Shown here piece by piece: positions 9,301 through 18,010 of a stretch of 64,000 nucleotides of DNA. Below the pieces are notes generated by a model. It did not search any database, was not told the DNA's origin, and was given only the letters and a program-made list of their open reading frames with translations. The DNA is from Parietichytrium sp. I65-24A. Lineage: Eukaryota; Sar; Bigyra; Thraustochytrida; Thraustochytriidae. Position 1 is the stretch's first letter; the number at the start of each line of letters is the position of its first letter. The position numbers were made by a program, and so were the translations under genes. Where the stretch lies: NCBI GenBank assembly GCA_012862575.1, contig BLSF01000088.1, forward strand, positions 1 to 64,000, in the 5' to 3' direction.

Positions 9301-9939
9301 CCGAACACGGACTGCTCGCTGGTAAATCGCGTGACCACCGAATGCGTGTGCAAGCCTGGCTGGCAAGCCAACACATCTGACTCGGAAGCACGTGGGTGCG
9401 AAATCGACATCGATGCATGCCTCAAGAGCCCTTGCAGGCAGGGCGAAGTGTGCCTCGATTTACCCCCTCCGGCCGGCGACACGGAAACCGGGCGGATTTG
9501 CCACCCTCTTGAGCCGTGCCCCAAGGGAAAGTTTTTGGCTGGGACAAGGAACGGGCGTTCGGACTGCAAGCCTTGTCCAGAGGGCCAGTTCCAGGACCAG
9601 CACGACTTTTACGAGTCCTCATGCCACCCGCACGTCATCACCAAGTGCCCAGCCGGCGAGACGCTCGTCGTTCAGCCTTCCGCAACTACCGATGGCATCT
9701 GCCTTGAAGCGTGCGTGCAGAATGAGCACTACGTGTGCGAGCCTGGTACCTGGACTTGCGAGTGCCGCGACATGAGCATCCCCAGCCGAGCCAATGGCAC
9801 TGCGCTCAGTCCTAATAGTACAATCTCCGACCTGATGATTCCCCAAGCAGAGCAAGTCTGTGAGGCGGACAATTCCACCATCGACGAGCAGTTCCACTAT
9901 CACCACCACTACCACCACGGGGACACACCGCAAACCTAA
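6397..9939 (+). CDS. Secreted SNTX (stonustoxin)-family MACPF-related protein B
   Basis: Predicted 1180 aa; the ATG at 6397 begins a Val-rich signal peptide encoded partly by a GTG repeat. Residues about 46-285 form the SNTX-type MACPF/CDC-like domain: GRAGFRLGALYD, FEDTR and ATHVVTGLLFGARS at 173-186, then DYIGVPITATLTPISLW as in the family. The helical and thioredoxin-like parts occupy roughly 300-520. Residues about 560-950 are Cys-containing and partly repeat-like (CLEGV, MCLHVDDTG), consistent with beta-trefoil carbohydrate binding. From about 980 there is an EGF-like CVCKPGWQ module, an IDACLKSPC segment and TNFR/ephrin-like Cys spacing, and the protein ends in a His-rich tail. The whole order parallels protein A, so the two arose by duplication. 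Pore formation is known for fish SNTX relatives; it is not shown here. Confidence 0.82.
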   Translation: MWCNWVVVVVVLVVGWGVEGRETCGEGSSVSDAKQCGSISMTEAVLGRAGFRLGALYDMSKGKVLSGAFWPEDVLERFTVCHDYTFEDTRVLLERNARDRLSLFDLGASIKASFLSGLLDVTGSAKYMSMGKKNRQTMRLAFSTQRHTKFCSIKEELMSKLYPTNRHYEDESATHVVTGLLFGARSILTIEKELSSGEDIRHVAGNIAITMKKAGGFSGTGSASLQLNETDRERFSSTTMTVLSDVPVEIDESLFSRDESTDFTSPSEHLFLSAIATFQGVATALSGDYIGVPITATLTPISLWRDDPSARLIRDISENALELILEFVLSVNEATSRAVDTAARAKSAGLGNLTVVAENFGLACQQFKSQFQSRLAKIIPMLRSVSDNDDDTLLVTFVRDIMASPFNPDALDAWLDDADKDIAMQNRVVESVNQHVADACRKNNVPVRSVELIREFGALQSLLTDPTIESVVLLAVVTKPSGLGRHIQSMNAFLSEKATASGYPSYFEPGLWIQSPFNAKETRGSIQLLGKVAAAQVRCELPFCQSQALAMIDVTSFDAELRALGIDITETRLVLFTQGRMVNARVKACASPEDPRTITGACLWAPGEIRDGYACSTWTELARSGCKGVCGLDGRCQSKRCSRFAPGQNPGASYNDWFTFRMDESHPLTSTLPNVKSLCLRYIPSSDAQVALGRCFKVSDQSEERLAELSKWVWVGSTIRPLLHSGPERSPVEGGDGRLPVFSPLCLEGVRTISESTVRYRLGVLPCNPASKFQAFRVLDTYASPHVALVHNLDMCLHVDDTGLLTIAQCTEDVRQTLFEVFALTLEKFSKTQSVCLARGQVDDDSIVLETAACYNEKGQFYFDQGRIKSWDSSNTDKNRALTLNSSTQAVTLAAESRDRFEFVEHRIHLKGSKFLYGEEKCLQIVLGTLIVGNCESPQNAPLPQESDQAFRQCDRECTITTCSQDLYPNTDCSLVNRVTTECVCKPGWQANTSDSEARGCEIDIDACLKSPCRQGEVCLDLPPPAGDTETGRICHPLEPCPKGKFLAGTRNGRSDCKPCPEGQFQDQHDFYESSCHPHVITKCPAGETLVVQPSATTDGICLEACVQNEHYVCEPGTWTCECRDMSIPSRANGTALSPNSTISDLMIPQAEQVCEADNSTIDEQFHYHHHYHHGDTPQT

Positions 9940-9981
9940 GTTCATTCCAATCGTTGGAAATCACAAAATCACATTTCCTCA

Positions 9982-10653
9982 TCACTCTTTGCAGCGCCAG
10001 AATCCGCGAACTTTCGGACTCGGATTTGGGGTAATTCCAGTTGCTGTTGTGCTTGAGGCTCTGAAGATTTGCGGCGAGGCGCACGCTTCGTGGTCCTGAC
10101 TCTGTGCTTGGCAGGAGGGTAGGTTTGACACCCTCATCGTAGCTGCCTGTTTGTCCGACTTTGGCAGAACAGGTGGCAGCACTTCTTTTTCTTGGCATTC
10201 CTGCTTGTATGCTTGTTCGTCTGGATGTTGACCTCGGTTTTCGGGTTGCTCAGGATTCAACAAGCCTTGCGTTTGCCGTGACTCTTCTGTGGCAGTTAGC
10301 TGCCGGCCCAGGCTCTTCCGCTTAGTGCATGCGAAGACGAGCCCCACAATACTCATCAAGATGATTGTTGTGATTGCAACGCCGTGCCAAGCACGAAACT
10401 GGGCACTCATCTAGCCCAGGTCTAAGCAGTCACCATCCTCAAAGGAAGAGTTGGGGATACACGCCAAGCAATCTCCGTTGGTTCCAACCGTTTCACATCG
10501 CGCACTGCATGAGCAAATACCTTGCGTACAATACCCACTGGTGCACTCCGCACTTGCGTTGCAGCTGGAACCATTGTCCCTTCGTGGTTCGCACCCGTTA
10601 CAAAACAGTACAAGCAAGCTGTCTCTCCGTTTTACCGCAGCAGGTTGCTCTCA
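9982..10653 (-). pseudogene. Cys-rich single-pass membrane protein interrupted by TAG
   Basis: On the minus strand an open frame begins after a stop at 10651-10653 and encodes a Cys-rich segment with CNGCEP, SGYCTQGICSC and GDCLACIP motifs. It stops at TAG 10411-10413 and continues in the same frame, starting ATG, into a hydrophobic span (ITTIILMSIVGLVFAC), a KRK stop-transfer cluster and a polar tail of about 110 residues. Together this looks like the extracellular end, membrane span and cytoplasmic tail of a type I receptor-like protein, split by one nonsense codon. Alternatives are a separate signal-anchored protein starting at 10410, or a base-calling error. No start codon or signal peptide is visible upstream, so a 5' exon may be missing. 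It lies between the SNTX-like gene B and a broken SNTX-like tail. Confidence 0.45.
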
Positions 10654-10753
10654 CAACGTGTAACGGCAACGATGCATTGCAGCATCTTGTGTTTCGAGAC
10701 AGGTTTTACTCGGGAAGCCTGGCGTGTGACGAGTGTCCATGGCTGTCTGTTAA

Positions 10754-11182
10754 CAAGGTCCAAGAGTCCTTGAAAATTCGAAATACCAAGGTGCCACGTG
10801 TGATCAGGAGATTGATGCTTGCGCGGACATCGACGCGTGCGACTGGGAGATGCAGTACTGTGTGGACCTGCCACCCCCAAAAGGTGCCGGCGCCTTGGGA
10901 CGAGTGTGCAAGGCGCTGACCCAATGCCGCCCAGGGGAATTCCAAAGTGTGGCTCCGAGCAGAACTTCGGATCGATCATGCAGCCCATGCCCCGACGGAA
11001 CTTACCAGGACGAGTATATGTTCAGTGGCTCCTCTTGCAAGCAACATGGCACGACTTCCTGCGGCTCGTGGGGGACTCTGTTGCTAGAACCAACTCCCAC
11101 ATGAGACGGCGAGTGCCTTCGAAACTGTTCTCCCGGTGACACGCAACTCTGCAGCAAGATGGGCTGTGAATGTGTTCTCTAG
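10754..11182 (+). pseudogene. Degenerate C-terminal tail of a third SNTX-like gene
   Basis: The frame encodes the EGF-like and Cys-rich tail seen in proteins A and B: EIDACADIDACDWEMQYC corresponds to the INACES/IDACLK segments, CVDLPPPKG to CLDLPPPAG, and CSPCPDGTYQDEYMF to CKPCPEGQFQDQHDF. The frame stops at TGA 11102-11104 and then continues in frame with DGECLRNC...MGCECVL to TAG 11180-11182; protein B has DGICLEAC at the same place, so the TGA is an internal nonsense codon. Upstream, related fragments (for example CFETGFTREAW near 10690) are in shifted frames, and no SNTX-type core remains. It is best read as the relic of a third family member in the same orientation as gene B. Confidence 0.65.
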
Positions 11183-11611
11183 GCATTTGCCCTGGACCGC
11201 GAACAGGCCCGACCCAGGAACGTAACCGTCGCAGCAACACCTCAAAGCCGTGCTCCCCTGCAGGAAATCCTCAACATGACCGATCTTGTCCAAAATCATC
11301 AGCAAAAGCAACCGACCTGCTCGGAAGAGGAACCACAGCCAAGAGTCTTTCACCTCCATTATTCTATTCAAACAGGACAATATGAACAATAACTTATCTT
11401 GTATACCTGACTCATAACCTCTCATGACGAGCATAGACCGCTGAACTAACTCCGGACGATCTCACATCCTATCTCTCACCCTCTTTATTTATACTCATTT
11501 TTTACAGACTTCAAGAACAAACAAAAAACAACCACAGTAAAATAGTGTATGGACAACCAACCCTCAGCGCTGAGAAAGCTGATACAATATCTCGACTTGA
11601 ATTGCTATCAA
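11183..11611. other. Intergenic, no gene seen
   Basis: No coding signal on either strand. It probably contains the 3' region of the LRR membrane protein gene on the minus strand and includes an AT-rich stretch around 11480-11540. Confidence 0.4.
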
Positions 11612-12883
11612 TCAGGTTTCCACAAGTGTCTGCTTGGTGTCCTCAAGACCGCCCTCCTCTGGTTTCTCTGGTTGTTTGGGCAACGGTGGATTGCGTGGCC
11701 TGTGCTTTCTTTTCCACACGAACACGGCGGCGGCAACGACAGCGACCAAGATCAGGGGAGTACTGACGCCAATTACCACGTCGCTGTTCCCTTTGCTCGG
11801 AGTTTCGGTCGGCGAAGATGTTGGGGAGGGCGTGTCAGACTGCACGGATGGCAACTGAGTGGGACCCGCGCTCGGCGATTTGCTGGATTCGTCGTCAGGC
11901 ACCTCGTTTGGCGCAGCCGTCGGGACGTTGGTTGGTGTCACCGTGAACGACATCGTTGGAACCATTGACATGGTTGGAGCGTCTGTCGGCCAGCTGTCCT
12001 GATCCACAAATGAGAACTTGCCACTTGCGGCAGCGTCGCGAAGTTTCGGCGGAATGAAAACCTGTTGCTGTTGAGCGATCGCCAGGAAAGTGAGACGTGG
12101 AGCTGTTGCCAAGGACTCTGGAACCGAGTCAAGCAAGTTGTTTGCAACGTCAAGTTTCTCCAGCATGGGAAGCTTCCCGAACCAATCCGGCAATTCTCCC
12201 GTCAGTCCCACGCTGTTGGCCACGAACACTCTCACGTTGGCGCTTTCGATGCGTTCATCAGTCGCAAGNACACGTACTCCAACAAAGTCAGCGCAGTGTT
12301 CTTCTCCAACGCGCGACCGATCGCTGATGCTCCTCCATGGTCAATATCGTTGTACTTAAGACTATTTCATTCCGGCACGACATGAAGTCGTTAGCCACCA
12401 AGTCCGAACACGTTCAGTAACGAAACATTTTCACCAAGCCGGTGTCATGGCCACACGTACTAGCTCAGTTGCCCGAGCAGCACCCACCCCATGCACGACT
12501 TACCCTAACTGTCGAAGCGTTTTGTTTCCATTGAGCGCCATGGCCACCCTGATCGCTCCATCTCGCCCCATTCCATTTCTAACAAACCTGCGCGTGAAAG
12601 GAACGGCACCGTCAGAAAACCAACTCGGCCGGCTCTTCCACTCAGCTGACGCCACCTCACTTACATCACGCCCCCCTCTCGGTCGAGAGCGTTTAGTCCT
12701 TCGCCCAACGAGCTCACAAGCCAGAACCTCGACTTGACGCCACAAGTATACCGGTTTTGGTGCCTTCCCATCTTTCTCCGTTGTGTCAGCCTCCAGAACG
12801 CTTCGATCGCAAACAACGACACCTATGACCTCCACGGCCTCCACTGTGCGAACTGCTGTGTGCCCGCTGTGTCCGTGTGTTCT
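11612..12883 (-). CDS. LRR type I membrane protein with PT-rich stalk (5' end uncertain)
   Basis: The minus strand encodes leucine-rich repeats, a Pro-Thr-rich stalk and a membrane anchor. Exon 1 (to 12504) carries an RI-type repeat, MGRDGAIRVAMALNGNKTLR. An intron at 12503-12362 (GTAAGT...TAG) is supported because splicing joins LRQLG to LKYNDIDHGGASAIG, the next repeat. The reading then changes frame around the single N at 12269 and resumes with further LRR sequence (GLTGELPDWFGKLP, LEKLDVANNLL). A stalk with WPTDAPT, VPT and SPT repeats, a transmembrane span (LILVAVVAAAVFVW) and a KRKHR basic tail follow. The 5' end is unresolved: the frame is open back to a stop at 12884-12886 without an ATG. 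A surface receptor role is inferred from architecture. Confidence 0.6.
12269..12269. other. Ambiguous base at a probable assembly join
   Basis: A single N falls exactly where the LRR gene changes reading frame, so a small gap or indel error here is likely. Confidence 0.6.
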
Positions 12884-14264
12884 TTACGGTGTGCGTGCCG
12901 TCTTTTTCAACTTTTCAAAACAAATTATCAATCAAGAAGAACAGCAACGAACAAGTCATATCGCGTCACTGCTGGCGCAATATGCTCTGCTCTGTGGGCC
13001 CTGAGATTTGTGCATTCTCTGATAGACTCTGCCGAGCTTTTTCTCTTCTTTGAGTGAAGCTTGTAGAATGTGGCGTGTGGTCTCATCCGCGGCTCAACCA
13101 TACAATCTTGTGTGTCGTCGCGCATGAAGGTGGCGCATTGCTGTGTATCCTGTGGAAATCCCAGGTACTCTCAAAACGAGCCAGTACTATTTCACGCGCG
13201 TTCAACCTTAAGACCAAAATCGAAAAAGAAGGAGAAGAGAAAGCCGAATGGCTCGAATGGCTGTCGGAAGCCAGCAGTGAGCCGGACTTCTGACATTCAC
13301 TCATGACGCCACTCGCCTCGCCACTCGCTTGCTGGAACTCAGCCTCACTCACTCACACCGACGATCCACTGTTCATTAACGGCCAGCCAGCTCCACTTGT
13401 ACATTCACGCACCTTTTAAGGCGGCGGCCACCTCCAACCGTAACCACAACCTTTTAAAACGCCGAGCGATAGGGAGTGCTATGTAGTGGCGACTGTGGCA
13501 CTCAGCTGTCTCGAGGCAGGGTTGCCCCAGCCCAGGCGACACGACAGTGTGCAGCTGTAATTCCTGCCATAAGTAGTTAGTGAGGTGCTTCAGTCTTCGA
13601 AGTGATCAACTGTACATTTCTAACTCCGCTCTTTTTCTTGGGCTGGGCAACCCTGCCTCGAGACAGCTGAGTGCCATGGCTGCCGCTAGATAAACTGTAC
13701 ACAGATTTGGCACAGAGCGCTTTGAAGGTAGGTATAACGTCAGCTTGGAATAATAAAAGAGAAGGTATGTATTGTATGTATTGCCCAATTAGAGATCATC
13801 TGAGCACATGATTCCTGGCATTGATCTCATGCGCGTTCATGCCAATTTGTTTGGTGGCTGGCATTTGCAGGCGCACGTTCGCAATCTCATAAATAGGAGC
13901 CTTCTACCTTGAATGCTAGGGAGGGAAACCCCAGGTTGGGTGTGTGCCACTAGAAAGGGCATAATCGGTGGCGCTGATAGGGATAGAATTAGGTCAGGTT
14001 AGGTTAAGTAACCGGAAAAGTGAGCATTACATCCAGCGCCAGCCCGTCAAACCTTTCCAACTAAATGAATGGCCCCATTTTTTCGACAGTACCAGGCCAA
14101 GCCAGATTCTTCGCTGCAGCGCCAATGAAAGAGCCAAAGAGCTGCAGTGGTGGGTCTTTGATCGAGTCATGTGCATCAGACTCGAACAGCAGGCAGTCCC
14201 GAAACGTGAAAAGCTCAAGGAGAGACGCAAATCAAAACAAACTCACAGTCGAAATCAAATCAGA
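12884..14264. other. Intergenic region with an inverted repeat
   Basis: No gene is supported. The notable structure is the inverted repeat at 13496-13676. A ttaggtcaggttaggttaag stretch lies near 13991-14010, and the end serves as the 5' region of the GPI-type protein gene. Confidence 0.4.
13496..13676. repeat. Long inverted repeat (foldback) with ~100-nt spacer
   Basis: Left arm about 13496-13534 begins tggcactcagctgtctcgag; the right arm about 13638-13676 is its reverse complement over nearly 40 bp with a single-base indel in a C run. Weaker complementarity extends about 15 bp outwards. The arms flank about 103 nt of unrelated sequence. A transcript would fold into a long hairpin. Possible identities are a foldback/MITE-like element or a hairpin RNA; no terminal target duplication was recognised. 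Confidence 0.7.
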
Positions 14265-15158
14265 ATGCGGGCAGCAGTGCTTGGTGCGTGTTTGATGTCG
14301 GCGGCGAATGCGCTGACTATCAAGGGGTCCCTCACAACTTTTTACGGAGAGGTAAATTGCACTGTTGAAGAGGAGAGAACCGATCTAATTCTCGCCGACA
14401 TGTTCGACATTTGCAAGACTTCTCCTGCTCATGTAGGGCCATATGCTAACACTATCGTGGATGGTGTTTTATCGTGGATTGTATATGAGGACAATAATTG
14501 CACTGTCAGTAAGTATAGCTATGCGGTTGAGGATGCACCCTTGGATCCAATCTGTGTCTTGGATAGCAGTTATCCTAGAAGCACCAAGACTTCAGTTGGA
14601 GAGATGGATGTCAGCAAGGCGGTGTTGACAGTGAGGAGTAGAAGTGAAGGTGAATCATGCGAAAATGGTTTTCTCCATGGTTCGAAGCACGATGTGGGAG
14701 CTCTCTGGGCAACGTTAACAACGTTCCCAGGACCGGGATGCTACTCCCTTACATATGCTATGACCGATTTGAAAGTGAAGGTCAGTGAAGACGGAAACAT
14801 GACCCTCCACAACAATTATTATTGTGAGGGCGAAGCAGTCAGATATCTATGTGGCTTTTTTGGTGATGAATATTTGACAAAGGTGTATATTGCGTCCGAT
14901 CTGACACTCGAAACCAAGCCTGCTTTCATACCTGCACCAACAGCGCAACCAACAGCACAACCAACAATCGCCTCGAATTCCACAGCGCCCACCACCTCGA
15001 ATTCCACAGCGCCCACCACCTCGAATTCCACAGCGCCCACCACTGCACCTTCGACGGCTCAGCCAACCACAGAAGCAGCAATCGGCAAAAGCAATGCTGG
15101 GCGCCTCTTCGCCGGATCTGCAATGCTCTCTGTCGTCTTGTCCTTTTTGCTAGCTTAG
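14265..15158 (+). CDS. GPI-anchored-type surface protein with Thr/Pro stalk
   Basis: Predicted 297 aa. The ATG at 14265 starts a signal peptide (MRAAVLGACLMSAANALT); the frame is open upstream but without secretory character. The mature part, to about residue 220, is a Cys-containing ectodomain with several N-glycosylation sequons (NCT, NMT). It is followed by PTAQPTAQPT and three STAPTTSN repeats encoded by a 24-bp tandem repeat, and the protein ends in a hydrophobic segment (LFAGSAMLSVVLSFLLA) with no cytoplasmic tail. That combination is typical of GPI-anchored cell-surface proteins. The ectodomain matches no family I recognise. Repeat length is likely to vary between strains. Confidence 0.75.
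   Translation: MRAAVLGACLMSAANALTIKGSLTTFYGEVNCTVEEERTDLILADMFDICKTSPAHVGPYANTIVDGVLSWIVYEDNNCTVSKYSYAVEDAPLDPICVLDSSYPRSTKTSVGEMDVSKAVLTVRSRSEGESCENGFLHGSKHDVGALWATLTTFPGPGCYSLTYAMTDLKVKVSEDGNMTLHNNYYCEGEAVRYLCGFFGDEYLTKVYIASDLTLETKPAFIPAPTAQPTAQPTIASNSTAPTTSNSTAPTTSNSTAPTTAPSTAQPTTEAAIGKSNAGRLFAGSAMLSVVLSFLLA
14973..15044 (+). repeat. 24-bp coding minisatellite, three copies
   Basis: Three near-identical copies of a unit beginning tcgaattccacagcgcccac encode NSTAPTTS repeats in the stalk of the GPI-type protein; each carries an N-glycosylation sequon. Confidence 0.85.
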
Positions 15159-15771
15159 AGTTTCGGCAATCAAGTTGGAAGCAAAGTAGAAAGCAAAGAA
15201 ATCTATTCTGTTGAACAACACAACTTTGCTGTTCAGAAGAAAGTCTCCTAGGAACCAGTGATGACTAAGAACTGGCTGGGGTTGGGCACTCCGGTCGCGA
15301 AAATGCGGGCTCAGGATGGCTCAGGTCAAGGTCGTGATGAAGATTGATCTCCGCAAGATGTCCAAGGACCTCAGAATCGATGCTACTATTTTCCCTAAAC
15401 AAAAGCTCACCTAACCTAACAAACTTGTGAGTTTTTGGAACCGGTTGTACTACCAATACTCGCCGACAACAGGAGACCTGACTCAGACTAATGCTTCGGA
15501 GACATGTGAGACAGAGGCATGAGGCATGAGACATGACTCGGAGACATGCAGGTGAGATATGAGACAGGAGACAGGAGACATGAGACGTGAGACATGAGAC
15601 GCTGGAGTCCTCCGTCTTTACTTTTAACGAGGAGTAAGGAGCAAGGGGCAAGCGGAGGAGTGACGAGGCAGGTGCCGATATCAAGCGCAAACGCACAAGC
15701 AAAAACGCAACAAGTCGGGAGTGGGAATCAGAAGGTGGGCGTGCGACTGGGAACTGGGAACTCGTAGGCGG
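15159..15771. other. Intergenic with GAGACATGA-type minisatellite
   Basis: About 15505-15601 is a degenerate array of gagacatga and gagacagga units. No gene is supported in the rest. Confidence 0.5.
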
Positions 15772-16284
15772 ATGTGTCTCCTGCAGCGCGTCGGCGGAGC
15801 GAAAAGGGCCGCAGCGACCAAGGCGACGAAGGCGTGGTCTGTGTCTTTGCGAGAGTATTCGCGCTACTCGCGATGGGCGGGTGCAGGAAGCGAGTGCGGG
15901 CTGGCCGGCACCATGAGAGAGGTGTCAATATGTGTGATGCAGCGGAGGTTTGTCTGTCGCGTTGGCGTGCTCGCGGGGCGGCGGGGTGTGGCCCCGGGAG
16001 GGATGCAGCTCGGAACGAGGCCGTATAGTATTGCAGACCGCGGAGCGAGCAAAGGGGATGAAGGCGTGTTGGAAGATTCGGACTCTCGCCTGGTGAAGGA
16101 TTCTGCACAAGTAAAGAGGGACATCAAGGGCGTGAGGGAAAAGATCAAGCTAGTCGAGGAAGAAATCGCTGAGGTGGGAAGATCCATCGCTGCTGTCGGA
16201 GAAGAGAGGTCTGCGCTAGCGAAGCGCACGTGGAAAAGCTTGAACGAGGACGAGAAGGCCGAGTACGGAAACGACCCTGGTTAG
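15772..16284 (+). CDS. Small Arg-rich, coiled-coil protein, possibly mitochondrial
   Basis: Open frame of 170 aa from the ATG at 15772, or 123 aa from the ATG at 15913. Both candidate N-termini are rich in Arg, Ala and Ser and poor in acidic residues (for example RRFVCRVGVLAGRRGVAP), as in mitochondrial presequences. The C-terminal 60 residues are charged and helical with a heptad-like pattern (VREKIKLVEEEIAEVGRSI), ending in RTWKSLNEDEKAEYGN. The last part recalls the WxxLxxxEKxxY end of HMG boxes but is too short to assign. I recognise no family. The compositional switch from presequence-like to coiled coil supports a real gene; the start and function are uncertain. Confidence 0.4.
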   Translation: MCLLQRVGGAKRAAATKATKAWSVSLREYSRYSRWAGAGSECGLAGTMREVSICVMQRRFVCRVGVLAGRRGVAPGGMQLGTRPYSIADRGASKGDEGVLEDSDSRLVKDSAQVKRDIKGVREKIKLVEEEIAEVGRSIAAVGEERSALAKRTWKSLNEDEKAEYGNDPG

Positions 16285-16309
16285 GCAACAGCGGGGCGAA
16301 TGGTTTCCA

Positions 16310-18010
16310 TGTTGCTATGTTATTAAGCATTGTGGCTCTGGCTTCACAGCCTTTAACGGCGCTGCTACAGGGCCTGCAGTGCCTCGAATCTAAGATGAAC
16401 GTGTGCTACTGACCTCTGAGATTCGGCGCTTGCACAGGCACTCTTGAAGCAGCTTGAGCACTCTGCAATATTCGCTGAAGGACTCGTCTGCGTCATTGAT
16501 TTTGCGGCGGTAGCTCTGGTGGAGGCTGGAAAGTGGATTAGGCCTAAGGGATTTCAGTCGCTTCCAACAGAAGAGAAATAATGTTTTAGGTTAGGTTATG
16601 AAGGCAGGAACACGCCAAGAGTGTGTTTTTGAAGACTTTAAGGCGAAGGAATTGCCCTTGGAGCAGAGACACAGGAGTGGCGGGATTGAGTGTTGTCTGT
16701 GCTCCACCCAATGGGCAACGGGTTGGCGGGTTTTCCTGTTCCGCGGGCAACGGTGACGGCGGGCATTGTCTTTGCTGTTACGTTACAGTCATTCCGGCAC
16801 TGTCGTCACAGCCTAACCCGGCGTTGCTATTCCCGACGGCGCCTGCCTGCGCGGGACCAAGCGTTGCAGCGCCTTTCATGTAAGAGGAGCGAGTGCTACT
16901 GCTTTTTACTCTTGCTTCCAGGGCATGCGGCTTTGGAGTCCTGTGTGCCGCTGCAGAGAGTTTACTTAATGAGTTCGATATCGTCCGCCAGCTTCGGGGT
17001 GAAGCAGTCGGTTGACTGTGTGTTGAAACGTGCGCTGTCTCACCTCTAAAGCGAGAGAGCAGAAGGAGATCAGAAGACTCTGAAAGCCTTGGCGAGCAAT
17101 CATTCTACAGCATGCAACAAAAGGTCATTTCTTTCCTCCAGCTTGCTTGCAAGGTATGGGTCTTGAGGCACGCTTGCACAAGTACGCTCGCAGGAACTTG
17201 AGCATTCTGCAATGTTCAACGAGGGGGCTCAACTCTGTCAGCGTCTTATGGAGGCGACTCTGTTGGAGGTTGGAAGAGGAGTGAGTTTTGTAGAAGGAGA
17301 CCGGCTTTGCTATTTCGGAGATAGATGGCTGCTCAAGGTTCTCGATGTGTTTATCATCTGCTCAGGTTGGAGGAGGTAATTACTTTCCGGCATTTAGCGA
17401 GTTCAGTTGCTTCAGATCAGGCTTTTTCTGTTACTAACCCGAGAGCACGCTGGACTTGCTGCTTTGATCTCCTGCTCGTGAAGCATCTGCTGCTGGTTAA
17501 ATTAATTTACGGCATGACCTGTCCTGGCGCCACGATTTCGCACTCGTCCTCACACGGCGCTTGTGCAGGAACAAGGGTTGCAGTTCCTCGGAGCTCAAGA
17601 GAACGTGTGTCATTGTCTCTGGTTCTTGCTCCAGTGTTTTTGGGAAAGGGTGTTTCAAGTTCTGTGCGCGGCTGCGGGAGAATTACTCGGCGGGGCCATC
17701 TCGCAGCAACAGCAAAAGGAGGTCAAGAGTCTTTGAGCGGTCGATATCATTTGGCAGCACTACTTCACAGCCTGTGAACGATGGCCGCATCATCCTCTCT
17801 TATAAGCTTGCATATTATGAATCTGAAGGAGGTGTGTCGCAACGTTGTAGCTGTCGCGGCGCTTGCACAAGGGCGTTCTTAGCTGGTTGATCATTCTGCA
17901 CGATACGATGAGGAACTTGATTTTGTCAGTTTTTTGCGGCGGTGGCTCTGCTGGAGGCTGGAGAAGTGAGTCTGACCTAAGGAATTTCAGTTGCTTGCGA
18001 TAGCGTAAAG
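16310..18010. repeat. Degenerate tandem array of ~700-740-bp noncoding units
   Basis: Related blocks recur at regular distances. A gcttgcacaa...cttgag...cattctgcaat block occurs near 16430, 17170 and 17865, each followed by a block like gcggcggtagctctggtggaggctgga near 16503, 17250 and 17937. Between them a second related pair (near 16790-16960 and 17530-17690) shares gcactgtcgtcacagcc-like and gaccaagcgttgcag-like sequence. The period is about 700-740 bp with a little over two units. Stops occur in all frames, so the array is not coding at present. Confidence 0.6.

Noticed and set aside
13991-14010. TTAGG-like telomeric repeat (also near 16587)
   Set aside because: Only two or three imperfect units in each place; too short for an interstitial telomere.
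15721-15771. Longer version of the small Arg-rich ORF
   Set aside because: Starts at GTG, not ATG; nothing supports a non-ATG start.
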